Shown here piece by piece: positions 1-8,009 of a stretch of 64,000 nucleotides of DNA. The stretch lies in NCBI GenBank assembly GCA_041751425.1, contig JBGSXL010000001.1:1-64000 (forward strand), written 5' to 3'. The stretch is from JAVVEG01 sp041751425. Its GTDB lineage: Bacteria > Pseudomonadota > Gammaproteobacteria > Pseudomonadales > Pseudohongiellaceae. The translations under genes were made by a program, and so were the position numbers. Under the pieces are notes generated by a model that was not told where the DNA came from, searched no databases, and worked only from the letters and a program-made list of their open reading frames with translations. The stretch's first letter is position 1. Each line of letters opens with the position of its first letter.

Positions 1-14
1 TGTAAACCTCCCCT
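1..14. repeat. Left terminal inverted repeat of the IS3 element
   Basis: TGTAAACCTCCCCT is an exact inverted match to 1191-1204. The orfB stop codon (complement of 13-15) overlaps its inner edge. Confidence 0.9.
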
Positions 15-819
15 AATTAGTGACATGCATAAATAGAGTTTCCTGAGGTTCATGTTTAGCCAGATATTCCCAGGGCGTCAGATCTTCCAGGGAGTCATGT
101 GGCCGTTCTTCATTGTATTCACGGACCCAGTTTTGGGTCAGGTCTCGTACTTCATCCAGCGTCCTGAATACGTACATATTTAAAATCTCATCGCGATATG
201 TTCGGTTAAATCGCTCGACGTATGAGTTCTGAGTCGGTGTTCCAGGCTGAATAAATTCCAGCTGTATGTTGTGCTCTTCGGCCCACTCGGCCAAAGCTGT
301 TGAAATAAATTCAGGCCCATTGTCCATCCGCAGCTTTTTGGGATAACCGCGCCAGGCAACGGCACGCTCAAGCACTCGAATCACGCGCAGCGCTGGCAGA
401 TTCAAATCAATCTCGATGGCCAACGCTTCGCGGTTAAAGTCATCAACCAGATTAAAAGTTCTAAAGCGGCGTCCACAGAACAGGCTGTCACTCATAAAAT
501 CCATCGACCAACAGTGGTTCGCGCGAGCTGGCACCGCCAGAGGTTCCGGATTACGAGTCGGTAACCGTTTCTTTCCTCTGCGGCGCCTGTTCAGATTAAG
601 CTCACAGTACAGCCTGTAGACACGTTTGTGGTTCCATGCATGTCCCCAACGCCGCAGAATCTTGAACAATTTACTAAAACCGTAAGCCGGATAACGCTCG
701 ACTGCCTCCTGCAGTTTCGCGATGACACCATCGTCACGACTGGCATCAGGCCTGTACCGGTACACTGAGTCGCTGATGCCAACCGCTCGACAGGCTAACC
801 TTAAACTTGCTCCATGCAC
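13..819 (-). CDS. IS3-family transposase OrfB (DDE integrase core)
   Basis: This is the catalytic subunit of the transposase. An HTH_21-type segment near the N-terminus (SVYRYRP onward) is followed by an rve integrase core with the DDE residues in HCWSMDFMSD (first Asp), LRMDNGPEFIS (second Asp) and TQNSYVERFNRTYRDE (Glu). The frame opens with a GTG but stays open upstream into orfA, so the natural product is most likely OrfAB made by a -1 frameshift at 867-873 rather than independent initiation. The frame relation (orfB is -1 to orfA) was checked by codon phase. Length and motifs are intact, so the element may be active. Confidence 0.93.
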   Translation of the reverse strand: MHGASLRLACRAVGISDSVYRYRPDASRDDGVIAKLQEAVERYPAYGFSKLFKILRRWGHAWNHKRVYRLYCELNLNRRRRGKKRLPTRNPEPLAVPARANHCWSMDFMSDSLFCGRRFRTFNLVDDFNREALAIEIDLNLPALRVIRVLERAVAWRGYPKKLRMDNGPEFISTALAEWAEEHNIQLEFIQPGTPTQNSYVERFNRTYRDEILNMYVFRTLDEVRDLTQNWVREYNEERPHDSLEDLTPWEYLAKHEPQETLFMHVTN

Positions 820-860
820 CTGACAGGCGTAATCAACAAGCTCGCGTCGTGCAGCTGGCT

Positions 861-1127
861 TTACAGCTTTTTTTCAATAATGTCCTTAAGAATCCGGTGC
901 TCCAGGCTCAGCTCAGCAAACATCGACTTCAGCCTGCGGTTCTCGTCCTCGAGATCCTTCAGGCGTTTGATATCCGATGCTTCCATGCCGCCATACTTTG
1001 CTTTCCAGTTGTAGTAAGTGGCATCAGAAATACTGTATTCACGACAGACTTCTTTTACCAGTCGACCGCCTTCGACTTCTTTTAATATTTTGACGATCTG
1101 GCTTTCCGTGTAGCGCGACTTCTTCAT
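861..1127 (-). CDS. IS3-family transposase OrfA (helix-turn-helix)
   Basis: This 88-residue DNA-binding subunit begins MKKSRYTESQIVKIL and has a Tnp_8/HTH fold (VKEVCREYSISDATYYNW), followed by a leucine-zipper-like stretch (LEDENRRLKSMFAELSLEHR) that normally mediates multimerisation. It ends a few codons after an A-rich slippery stretch and is translated in the 0 frame. A purine-rich AGGAGGACC element just upstream on the minus strand is a strong ribosome-binding site. Together with OrfB it forms the transposase. Confidence 0.92.
   Translation of the reverse strand: MKKSRYTESQIVKILKEVEGGRLVKEVCREYSISDATYYNWKAKYGGMEASDIKRLKDLEDENRRLKSMFAELSLEHRILKDIIEKKL
867..873 (-). promoter_or_regulatory. 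Programmed -1 ribosomal frameshift site (A AAA AAG)
   Basis: On the minus strand a run of seven A followed by G places A AAA AAG in the X XXY YYZ register with orfA codons AAA AAG, two codons before the orfA stop. Slipping back one base enters the open orfB frame. This is the canonical IS3-family slippery heptamer. Confidence 0.85.
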
Positions 1128-1190
1128 TCTTGGTCCTCCTTGTTGAGGTAGTTTACCCCGGAGAACTCTAAAAATGGATGCCCCTATTCT

Positions 1191-1204
1191 AGGGGAGGTT
1201 TACA
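1191..1204. repeat. Right terminal inverted repeat of the IS3 element
   Basis: AGGGGAGGTTTACA is the exact reverse complement of bases 1-14 and marks the upstream end of the element relative to its transposase genes. Confidence 0.9.
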
Positions 1205-1702
1205 GGCCCACTTAACTATACTTCGGTATCTCATAAACTCAATTGTCCTGTTCTGTTCCTGACTTGCTTGACACATAACATCCAATATACGTGTGACTAA
1301 ACAATTCCAACTCCGTTAATATCAATTTTTCCCTTCTCCAAACCTACCGTAATCAAATCCCCTACGATTCAACACCTTTGCACCCTTTCATAATGCGTAC
1401 AAATAGTGTGACATCTTCTCGTTCTCCTAACTATATAATTAACTATTCTTCAACAGCGCTCCGTGTGCGCATATAGACTTCGCATCTTCCAGCCAATCAC
1501 CATCTATACACCCCCCAGACACGCTACCGCCCTGCAGGTGCATCCACATAGGTGCGCCGCCCAAGGTGACAATTCGGTTGAGGGAGGAGGCTAGGGCCAA
1601 TAAAAACAGATTGGAACGATTCGCACAAGTAGCGGTAGGGTTAAATTGGGGACAGAACAGGCCGACACGAAGGTCCGGCCCCAGCGGTTGCCGACGCAAC
1701 GG
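1205..1702. other. Non-coding stretch between the IS element and the phn operon
   Basis: About 500 bases with no convincing gene. The first half is AT-rich. The part nearest phnE contains GGCCG/CGGCC inverted repeats around 1661-1681 and, read on the minus strand, a CTGTCCCCAATTT string of the kind often found beside mobile-element remnants. A short open frame at 1439-1699 lacks recognisable protein features. The stretch may hold the phn operon transcript end. Confidence 0.5.
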
Positions 1703-2515
1703 TCAAATAACAGCGTGGCGTACCTTCGCAGACACCCATTCCGAAATAACGACAGTGGCGAATATCAGCACAAACACGGTTGCCACTTGTCCCCATGCCA
1801 GATTATTGATGGCGGCGTTCATCTGCAGGCCTATGCCGCCGGCGCCTACCAGGCCCAGCGTGGTGGACTCGCGGATATTGATGTCCCAGCGGTATACCGT
1901 GATGCCGGCGAATGCGGGCATTATCTGTGGCAGTACGGAGTAGGCCAGTACCTGTGGGCCGCTGGCGCCGGTGGCGGCAATGGCTTCTACCGGTGTGGGC
2001 TGGATCTCTTCGATGGCCTCGTACAGTAATTTCCCCACGAACCCTATGGAGCGCAGCGCAATGGCCAGCATGCCGGCGAAAATGCCGGGGCCGATGATGG
2101 TGACCAGCAGCATGGCCCAGATCAGCGCGTTGATGGAGCGCGAGCTGACGATGATGCCCAACGCGAACACGCGGAACAGTGGGTGTGGCGTGGTATTGCG
2201 TGCGGCCAGGAATGCGAGTGGGAACGCAATCAACACGCCCAGCGCGGTGCCTACGGTTGCGATGTTGATGGTGTCCCACAAAGGGATCATCAGTGTGCGG
2301 GTGATGGTCCAGTCTGGCGGAATCATGCGGCCCAGCAGGCTGGCGCCCTGTTCGCCGGCGTCGTCCAGGAATTCCCAGATGGTGTTGTCGGAGATCACTT
2401 TCCAGCACAACAGGAACAGCATCATGCCCAGCATCCAGCCAGCCCAAATGGCGTATTGCTTCAGCGGCTCGCGACGTTGCCATACCGGTTTGTCATTGAC
2501 AGTTTTAATTGGCAT
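1703..2515 (-). CDS. phnE: Phosphonate-type ABC transporter permease PhnE (second copy)
   Basis: This inner-membrane permease of a PhnCDE-type importer has a hydrophobic N-terminal segment (AIWAGWMLGMMLFLLCW), several further membrane helices and the BPD_transp_1 EAA-type loop near EAIEEIQPTPVEAIAATGAS. The C-terminal half carries YRWDINIRESTTLGLVGAGGIG, a signature of PhnE proteins. At 270 residues it is full length for the family. It starts directly at the end of the upstream phnE (2516), so the two permeases are translationally linked and probably form a heterodimer. Last gene of the phnDCEE operon. Confidence 0.93.
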   Translation of the reverse strand: MPIKTVNDKPVWQRREPLKQYAIWAGWMLGMMLFLLCWKVISDNTIWEFLDDAGEQGASLLGRMIPPDWTITRTLMIPLWDTINIATVGTALGVLIAFPLAFLAARNTTPHPLFRVFALGIIVSSRSINALIWAMLLVTIIGPGIFAGMLAIALRSIGFVGKLLYEAIEEIQPTPVEAIAATGASGPQVLAYSVLPQIMPAFAGITVYRWDINIRESTTLGLVGAGGIGLQMNAAINNLAWGQVATVFVLIFATVVISEWVSAKVRHAVI

Positions 2516-3355
2516 CTACTGAGTCCACTTGCGTACGTAGCCGGAGAAGTATTCGCTGACAAAAACGATACCAATAATCAGCAACAGTATGGCCGCCGAT
2601 GTATCGTAGTCATAACGATTGATGGATGTGTTTAACGTGGCACCTATGCCGCCGGCACCGACGATGCCTATCACTGCAGATTCGCGGAAGTTGATGTCCA
2701 GGCGATACAGTGACAACCCAATCAGGCGCGGCATCACTTGTGGTTGCACTGCGTAGTTTATCCATTGCAGCCAGGTGCCCCCTGTTGCCTTGATGGCTTC
2801 CATGGGTTCGTTCATGGCATCTTCAATATCTTCGGCCAGCAGTTTCGCCATGAAGCCGATAGTGGCGAACGCCAACGTGATAACACCCGCCAGCGGGCCG
2901 AAGCCGAACATCGCAACGAACAGAATGGCGATGATGATTTCCTGGAACGTACGCGACAGCGCGATGATGGTGCGGCAGAAGTAGTACACGGGCAGTGGCG
3001 CGATATTGCGCGCGGCACCCAGGCCAACGGGTATCGCCAGCAGGATGCCGATGACGGTGGATGTGAATGTCATGGTCAGGCTTTCCCACAGCCCGGTGAA
3101 GATATCGCCGCCGCGGGTGGTGAAGTCGGGGCTCATGAAGGAGCTGATAAATGCGGCGCCACGGTCCAGCCCCTGATATACCCTTGCCCAGTTTACTTCG
3201 ATGCTGAAGTAAGCCAGCACGATATAAATCAGCACGGCCAGGTTCAGTGCCCATCGCCAGCGTTTGTTAGAGATGAATGGCAAGGGGCGCCATTGTCCCT
3301 TTTTCGCCAACTGCATTCTTTGCAGCGCTATCTCTGCGTCTGCCGCGCTGCTCAC
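2516..3355 (-). CDS. phnE: Phosphonate-type ABC transporter permease PhnE (first copy)
   Basis: A 279-residue permease paralogous to its downstream neighbour, with the matching signature YRLDINFRESAVIGIVGAGGIG and an EAA-like loop (AEDIEDAMNEPMEAIKATG). Its N-terminal cytoplasmic stretch precedes the first helix, NLAVLIYIVLAYF. The start overlaps the stop of phnC by four bases (ATGA arrangement). Two different PhnE permeases in one operon are common in Phn/Ptx-type importers. Substrate could be phosphonate, phosphite or a related organophosphorus ligand. Confidence 0.93.
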   Translation of the reverse strand: MSSAADAEIALQRMQLAKKGQWRPLPFISNKRWRWALNLAVLIYIVLAYFSIEVNWARVYQGLDRGAAFISSFMSPDFTTRGGDIFTGLWESLTMTFTSTVIGILLAIPVGLGAARNIAPLPVYYFCRTIIALSRTFQEIIIAILFVAMFGFGPLAGVITLAFATIGFMAKLLAEDIEDAMNEPMEAIKATGGTWLQWINYAVQPQVMPRLIGLSLYRLDINFRESAVIGIVGAGGIGATLNTSINRYDYDTSAAILLLIIGIVFVSEYFSGYVRKWTQ

Positions 3356-4191
3356 GGATGCGCTCCTTTTGCTATGGTGGCAATCGGGTCTGCTTTACGT
3401 TCGGGTTTTACGCCTTCTTCTTCAGCCTCATCGTCGTCATGCGCGGTGGACCAATCCTCTTCGCCGTAGATCAGCGTCAGAATATCGGGCGTAAGTTCAG
3501 CCGGGGTTCCGTCGAACACGACTTCACCGGCACGCAGGCCGACGATACGGTCGACAAACTGCTGGGCCAGTAATACGTCGTGAATATTGATGACGGCAGC
3601 GAGGTTCTGTTCGCGCGAAAGTTCGCAGATTAAGCGCATTATCTGGCGGGACGTTTTTGGGTCCAGGCTGGCGGTGGGTTCATCAACCAGCAACAGTTTC
3701 GGATTCTGCATCAACGCGCGGGCAATACCCACGCGTTGCTTCTGCCCGCCGGAGAGCTCGTCGCCGCGTTTATCCAGCATGGTCTCCAGCCCCACGCGTG
3801 TCAGCATTTGAAACGCCTGCTGCACATCGCTCTGTGGGAACTTGCGTAAGTAGCTGCGCCAGAATCCTACGTAGGCCAGGCGGCCAGACAGTACGTTCTC
3901 CATCACCGACAAGCGTTCTACCAGCGCATAGTTCTGGAAGATCATGCCCATCTGGCGACGGGCCATGCGCAGGCGGCTGCCGCGCACGCGGGTGATGTCT
4001 TCGCCATCCAGTTCTACGCGGCCTGTTGTGGGTTCTACCAGGCGGTTGACGCAGCGGATCAGTGTGCTCTTGCCAGCGCCGGAGGGACCGATCAAAGCCA
4101 TCACCTGGCCGGCGGGGACTTCAATATCGACATTATTGAGTGCCAGGTCGCCCGTGCTGTAGCGTTTGCTGACTCCGCTGAGTTTTAACAT
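3352..4191 (-). CDS. phnC: Phosphonate-type ABC transporter ATP-binding protein PhnC
   Basis: ATPase of the importer. Visible are Walker A GPSGAGKST near residue 36, Q-loop FQNYALVERLSV, ABC signature LSGGQKQRVGIARALMQNP, Walker B LLLVDEPTASLDP and the switch His in NIHDVLLAQ. The approximately 30-residue C-terminal tail is acidic (HDDDEAEEEG) and beyond the usual domain. It follows phnD after a 117-bp gap holding a 16-bp tandem duplication, and overlaps phnE by four bases. The family couples ATP hydrolysis to import of the ligand delivered by PhnD. Confidence 0.94.
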   Translation of the reverse strand: MLKLSGVSKRYSTGDLALNNVDIEVPAGQVMALIGPSGAGKSTLIRCVNRLVEPTTGRVELDGEDITRVRGSRLRMARRQMGMIFQNYALVERLSVMENVLSGRLAYVGFWRSYLRKFPQSDVQQAFQMLTRVGLETMLDKRGDELSGGQKQRVGIARALMQNPKLLLVDEPTASLDPKTSRQIMRLICELSREQNLAAVINIHDVLLAQQFVDRIVGLRAGEVVFDGTPAELTPDILTLIYGEEDWSTAHDDDEAEEEGVKPERKADPIATIAKGAHP

Positions 4192-4280
4192 GCCTTGCCT
4201 CTGTTTCTTGTTATGTTTTTGTCGGTTGAGCTTGTGATGCTGGTGGTACTGGCGTTCTTCTTGATCGTATTTTTAACTGG

Positions 4281-4324
4281 GCGCAGTTGTAACTAATCGC
4301 AGTTATAACTAATCGCAGTTATAA
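4281..4324 (-). repeat. 16-bp tandem array across the phnD stop codon
   Basis: On the minus strand the unit TTATAACTGCGATTAG occurs twice exactly (4309-4324 and 4293-4308) and a third time partially (TTACAACTGCGC). The TAG at 4309-4311 is the phnD stop; the second unit repeats TAG 16 bases on, in another frame. One of the window's boundary arrays. Confidence 0.85.
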
Positions 4325-5274
4325 ATAGTGTCATTGGCATCATCTATCTCACGAATCACCCGCCAGTGTTCCTGATAATTGATCGGCAGGAATTGCGCCA
4401 TGCCCGCCTCGGCAAACTCGCTCTGCAGCGGTGTGCCTTCCCAATCATAGGTGAAGAACGCTTCTTTAATTTTCGCGGCCAGATCCGGGTGTAGATTATG
4501 CGCCAGCCCATACGCCGTAGTGGGAAATGTGAGCGATTTGTAGATGGAAACGTATTGATCCTCACGCACCACATCGCGCGCCTGCATGCGATGCAGTACT
4601 TCATTGGCTATCGCGGCGGCATCGTAGTCTTTGTTAACGACGCCCAGAATGGAGTTGTCATGGCTGCCGGAATACACGGCGCGGAAATCACGCTCGGCCA
4701 GCAAACCAAACTCGGTGTCCAGCAATGTGGACGGTGCCTTGAAGCCGGAGTTGGATGTGGGTGATGTAAATGCCAGGCGTTTGCCCGCTAAGTCCTCGGG
4801 TGTTTCTATGCCGCTGCCGGGATAGGTAATGATTTCCATCTGATAGCCATAGGAGTCATCCGCCGCCGCCATCAGTGTGAACGGCACAAAGCCGGTGCAG
4901 TTGACAGCGACGGGGGTGGAGCCCGTGTTGAATCCGGCGATATGCAGGCGGCCGGCGCGCATGGCTTCCAGTTGGGCGGCGTTGGATTGCACGGGGAAGA
5001 AGCGGATCTCTTTGCCGGTAAGTGCGCTGACGTGCGCGATGAAGCCGTCCCATACCTGTGAGTAGAGGGCGGGGTCTTCCACCGGGGTGTACGCGAAGAT
5101 GAGAATACGGGGGTCGCGCCAGCGCTCTGGGTCGGTAGGCAAGTCGGCTACCAGGTCACCATTCTTGTCCTGATAGCGCGGTGACAGGTCGGCCAGAGTG
5201 GGTAGACTCAGGGCACTTAATATGCCCAAGCTGGCAACAGCAAAGGTTATGGCGGCGGTTTTGTAGCGGTGCAT
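4309..5274 (-). CDS. phnD: Phosphonate-type ABC transporter periplasmic binding protein PhnD
   Basis: Secreted solute-binding protein of 321 residues with a signal peptide (hydrophobic core FAVASLGILSALSLPTLA, residues about 13-28) and a PhnD/TauT-like fold. Family motifs seen are FFPVQSNAAQLEAMRAGRLHI, GFNTGSTPVAVN and LAFTSPTSNSGFKAPS. It is first in the operon and captures the ligand for PhnCEE. An AGGA ribosome-binding site lies about ten bases before the ATG. No phosphonatase, C-P lyase or phosphite dehydrogenase gene is within the window, so the ligand cannot be narrowed by context. Confidence 0.93.
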   Translation of the reverse strand: MHRYKTAAITFAVASLGILSALSLPTLADLSPRYQDKNGDLVADLPTDPERWRDPRILIFAYTPVEDPALYSQVWDGFIAHVSALTGKEIRFFPVQSNAAQLEAMRAGRLHIAGFNTGSTPVAVNCTGFVPFTLMAAADDSYGYQMEIITYPGSGIETPEDLAGKRLAFTSPTSNSGFKAPSTLLDTEFGLLAERDFRAVYSGSHDNSILGVVNKDYDAAAIANEVLHRMQARDVVREDQYVSIYKSLTFPTTAYGLAHNLHPDLAAKIKEAFFTYDWEGTPLQSEFAEAGMAQFLPINYQEHWRVIREIDDANDTIYNCD

Positions 5275-5361
5275 CTAACAATTCCTGCAAGGAAAACCAG
5301 AGCCCGAACTATAACGGAAAAACCGCCGTTTGCGCAGATTTGTTGCTGCCTGTTTCTCTGC

Positions 5362-7821
5362 TTATTCTGCTGTCTTGGGCTTTGGCGTGCGGCGCTTGCC
5401 TTTGTCTTTGTCGACACGAGCGCTTTTGGCTTTGGGCTTCTTGCGCAGAACCGGCCTGCTTGAGTCCGGCTCTTTTACGAAACCGGATTTGCTGCGCGGC
5501 TTGGCGCCTGCTTTGGTGAAGTTGCCTTCTGCTTCAGCTGGGGTGATGACCGTAGCTGGGCGTGTGAAGGTTTTTCCTGCCGCAGGTTTGCCAGCGGAAG
5601 GTTTGCTATCGTCAAAACGAACCTTGGCAGGGCGTTCTTTGCTGAACTCCTTGTCTCGTGGAGCAGACTTGCTGAATGCCGGCTTCTTGAAAGCAGGTTT
5701 ATCGCCAAAGTCATTGAAACCATCGTCCTTAGTAGCACTATCCTTAGCAGCACTGTCCTTAACACCACCGTCCTTAGCACCACCGTCCTTAGTAAAAGGC
5801 ACCTTCTCCTTCCGCACCTTCTTCTCGGCAGCAACCTCAGGCTCAACATACTTCGCCCCAGTCGACGGCCTTACGCCCTTCTCATTGTGCCGCTCAATCT
5901 TCAACGCCTTGTTGCACACACGCGTTTTCTGCAACACCTCAAACACTTCCTTCGGCATGCCATCAGGAAGATCAACAGTCGTGTAGTCGTCGTAAATACG
6001 GATGTGGCCAATGTACTTGCCTTCCATGTCCGCTTCGTTGGCAATGGCGCCAACTATCTCACGTGGCGTCACGCCGTCGTTGTGGCCGACCTGAATGCGG
6101 TAGCGTTCCATCGGGACATCGGGGTGTTCGCGCAGAGGCTTCGGCCTGTCGTCATCGGACATCGCATCGCGGCGTGGCGCGCGTGGTTTGTCTTTGTAAC
6201 TTTCGCGTGGTGCGTCGCTGAAACTTTCGCGACGCGCTTCACGCGGCTCGCTGCGGGTCTCGCGACCTTTCGAAAACGACGGAGCATCACTTGCACCCGA
6301 ATCTCGGTCAATCGGCTTTCTGGCGGGCCTGTCTTTGTATGACTCACTTCGTGAATCGGTGCGCGAATCGCCGCGTGAATCGTTGCGCGAACTACCACGA
6401 GAATCCCCACGCGAATCACTACCCGGCCTGTCATCTCTGATACGACGAGGGCGGTTATCGCTTTCGCTCGATGAAGGGATATGCGCTTTCACATCGCTGA
6501 TGGAAGGCTCCAGCGGGCGTTCCTTCTGCAGCATATAGGCCATGGCCGCAGCAACGTCTTCGATGCTGCACTCGTGTTCCTTGCACATCTCTTCCACCAG
6601 TTTGTGGAAGAAACCCAGGTTGGCCTTCTTGACAGTTTCGGTGATGCCTTCCTTGAACGCGGCGCTGCGGCGCATGATCAATTCACCGCGCGTTGGCAGT
6701 TCCATCTGGGCGATTTTCTTGCCGGTGGTTTTTTCAATCGACTGCAGCAGGCGTCTTTCACGCGGAGCTACGAACAGGAATGCCTTGCCACTGCGGCCGG
6801 CGCGACCGGTACGGCCGATGCGGTGCACGTACGCTTCATCATCGTAAGGAATATCGAAGTTCATCACGTGGCTGATGCGTTCTACATCCAGACCGCGCGC
6901 GGCCACGTCGGTGGCTACCACGATATCCAGTGCGCCGCTCTTCAGTTGTTCCACCGTGCGAATGCGGATGGCCTGATTCATGTCACCATTCAATGGCGCT
7001 GCGGAGAAACCTCGGGCGTTCAGTTTGTCGGCCAGTTCCACCGTGCTGGTTTTGGTGCGCACGAAAATAATCATGCCGTCGAAATCTTCCACTTCCAGAA
7101 TACGGGTCAGGGCGTCCAGTTTGTTGGTGCCTTGCACCAGCCAGTAGAACTGTTCGATATCCGGGTTGTTGGTCACCGAGCTGGCGATGCGGATTTCTTC
7201 CGGGTCTTTCAGGTATTTCTCGGCGACGGCGCGGATTGGTTTGGGCATCGTGGCGGAAAAAAGTGCTACCTGGCGGCTGCTGGGTGTTTTTTCCAGAATG
7301 GTTTCCACATCATCGATGAAACCCATACGCAACATTTCATCGGCTTCGTCCAGCACCAGCGTATTGAGCTGGCTCAGGTCCATGGACTTGCGATTCAGGT
7401 GATCGAGCAAGCGGCCCGGTGTCCCGACTACTACATGTGCGCCACGACGCAGGCCGGTCAATTGGCGCTGCATGTCCTGCCCGCCGTAAACCGGCAATAC
7501 GTGAAAGCCGCGCATGCCAGCTGCATAAGTCTGGAACGCTTCGGCTACCTGTATCGCGAGTTCGCGGGTAGGGCACAGCACCAGCGCCTGGGTCTTCATC
7601 TGGCTGACATCTATCTTGGCCAATATCGGCAGCGCAAAAGCCGCTGTCTTGCCGGTACCCGTCTGCGCCATGCCGACAACATCCTTACCGGACAACAGCA
7701 CAGGGATGGTGGCCTGCTGAATGGGCGAGGGTTTCTCGTAACCCACCTTGTTGAGCGTGTCGAGAATAGACTGGGGCAGATTTAGCTCAGCGAAGCTGAG
7801 TTCCGGGCGTGTACTGGACAT
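5362..7821 (-). CDS. deaD: DEAD-box ATP-dependent RNA helicase (DeaD/CsdA type)
   Basis: An 819-residue RNA helicase. The core carries the Q motif (FAELNLPQSILDTL, GYEKPSPIQQ), Walker A AQTGTGKT near residue 52, LDEADEML, SAT and the RIGRTGRAGR motif. A DbpA-type RNA-binding domain follows at about 570-650 (RYRIQVGHNDGVTPREIVGA). Between core and RBD lies a disordered Arg/Asp/Ser-rich tract (RGDSRGSSRNDSRGDSR), and the C-terminus is a Lys-rich tail with a 5-residue repeat (KDGGA, KDGGV, KDSAA, KDSAT) encoded by 15-bp tandem units at 5719-5793. CsdA-like helicases act in cold adaptation and ribosome assembly. Monocistronic; AAGG ribosome-binding site before the ATG. Confidence 0.95.
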   Translation of the reverse strand: MSSTRPELSFAELNLPQSILDTLNKVGYEKPSPIQQATIPVLLSGKDVVGMAQTGTGKTAAFALPILAKIDVSQMKTQALVLCPTRELAIQVAEAFQTYAAGMRGFHVLPVYGGQDMQRQLTGLRRGAHVVVGTPGRLLDHLNRKSMDLSQLNTLVLDEADEMLRMGFIDDVETILEKTPSSRQVALFSATMPKPIRAVAEKYLKDPEEIRIASSVTNNPDIEQFYWLVQGTNKLDALTRILEVEDFDGMIIFVRTKTSTVELADKLNARGFSAAPLNGDMNQAIRIRTVEQLKSGALDIVVATDVAARGLDVERISHVMNFDIPYDDEAYVHRIGRTGRAGRSGKAFLFVAPRERRLLQSIEKTTGKKIAQMELPTRGELIMRRSAAFKEGITETVKKANLGFFHKLVEEMCKEHECSIEDVAAAMAYMLQKERPLEPSISDVKAHIPSSSESDNRPRRIRDDRPGSDSRGDSRGSSRNDSRGDSRTDSRSESYKDRPARKPIDRDSGASDAPSFSKGRETRSEPREARRESFSDAPRESYKDKPRAPRRDAMSDDDRPKPLREHPDVPMERYRIQVGHNDGVTPREIVGAIANEADMEGKYIGHIRIYDDYTTVDLPDGMPKEVFEVLQKTRVCNKALKIERHNEKGVRPSTGAKYVEPEVAAEKKVRKEKVPFTKDGGAKDGGVKDSAAKDSATKDDGFNDFGDKPAFKKPAFSKSAPRDKEFSKERPAKVRFDDSKPSAGKPAAGKTFTRPATVITPAEAEGNFTKAGAKPRSKSGFVKEPDSSRPVLRKKPKAKSARVDKDKGKRRTPKPKTAE
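5719..5793 (-). repeat. Five in-frame 15-bp tandem repeats inside deaD
   Basis: Five consecutive 15-base units on the pattern ACCATCGTCCTTAGT (plus strand) encode repeats of K-D-x-x-x in the basic C-terminal tail. Unit length is a multiple of three, so the frame is kept. Confidence 0.85.
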
Positions 7822-7937
7822 GTCTGAGCCTTATAGGGTTTAGCGTGACTGGATAATTCCGGGTCTTTTTTGAATAAAATGCAGGTCTTAGAAATTACAG
7901 GGACTGCTGTGCGGATCGAAAAAAGTGCGCGATTATA

Positions 7938-7951
7938 CGCCAGCACTGGCG
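7938..7951. promoter_or_regulatory. 14-bp palindrome upstream of deaD
   Basis: CGCCAG-CA-CTGGCG is a perfect inverted repeat about 117 bases upstream of the deaD start, between glpQ and deaD. It could be an operator or part of an RNA hairpin in the leader; no regulator is identifiable. Confidence 0.35.
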
Positions 7952-7978
7952 CTAGGTACAGAATTCGTTTTGCGGTAA

Positions 7979-7992
7979 GCCGGCGAACCGGC
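7979..7992 (-). terminator. Possible hairpin at the glpQ 3' end
   Basis: On the minus strand GCCGG-TTCG-CCGGC forms a short GC stem with a UUCG loop, starting 18 bases past the glpQ stop. There is no T tract after it, so intrinsic termination is doubtful; it may simply protect the transcript end. Confidence 0.35.
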
Positions 7993-8009
7993 GGTTATCG
8001 GTGTTGTTA

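Larger units (their letters stand above)
1..1204 (-). mobile_element. IS3-family insertion sequence (IS407-like group)
   Basis: The element is bounded by 14-bp perfect terminal inverted repeats: TGTAAACCTCCCCT at 1-14 and its reverse complement at 1191-1204. Between them lie two overlapping minus-strand frames, a small helix-turn-helix OrfA and a DDE integrase OrfB, the IS3-family plan. The orfB stop codon falls inside the left repeat, as is usual in this family. Both ORFs are uninterrupted, so the copy looks intact. The left end coincides with base 1 of the window, so the target-site duplication cannot be checked. Assignment to the IS407 group is from the OrfA sequence style and is less certain than the family. 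Confidence 0.93.

Noticed and set aside
1439..1699. 86-codon open frame between the IS and phnE
   Set aside because: Sequence is unlike a folded protein and includes terminator-like repeats; no ribosome-binding site.
6481..7785. Long open frame on the plus strand opposite deaD
   Set aside because: It is antisense to a full-length helicase, its translation is rich in His/Gln/Phe without domain motifs, and it mirrors the helicase codon pattern.
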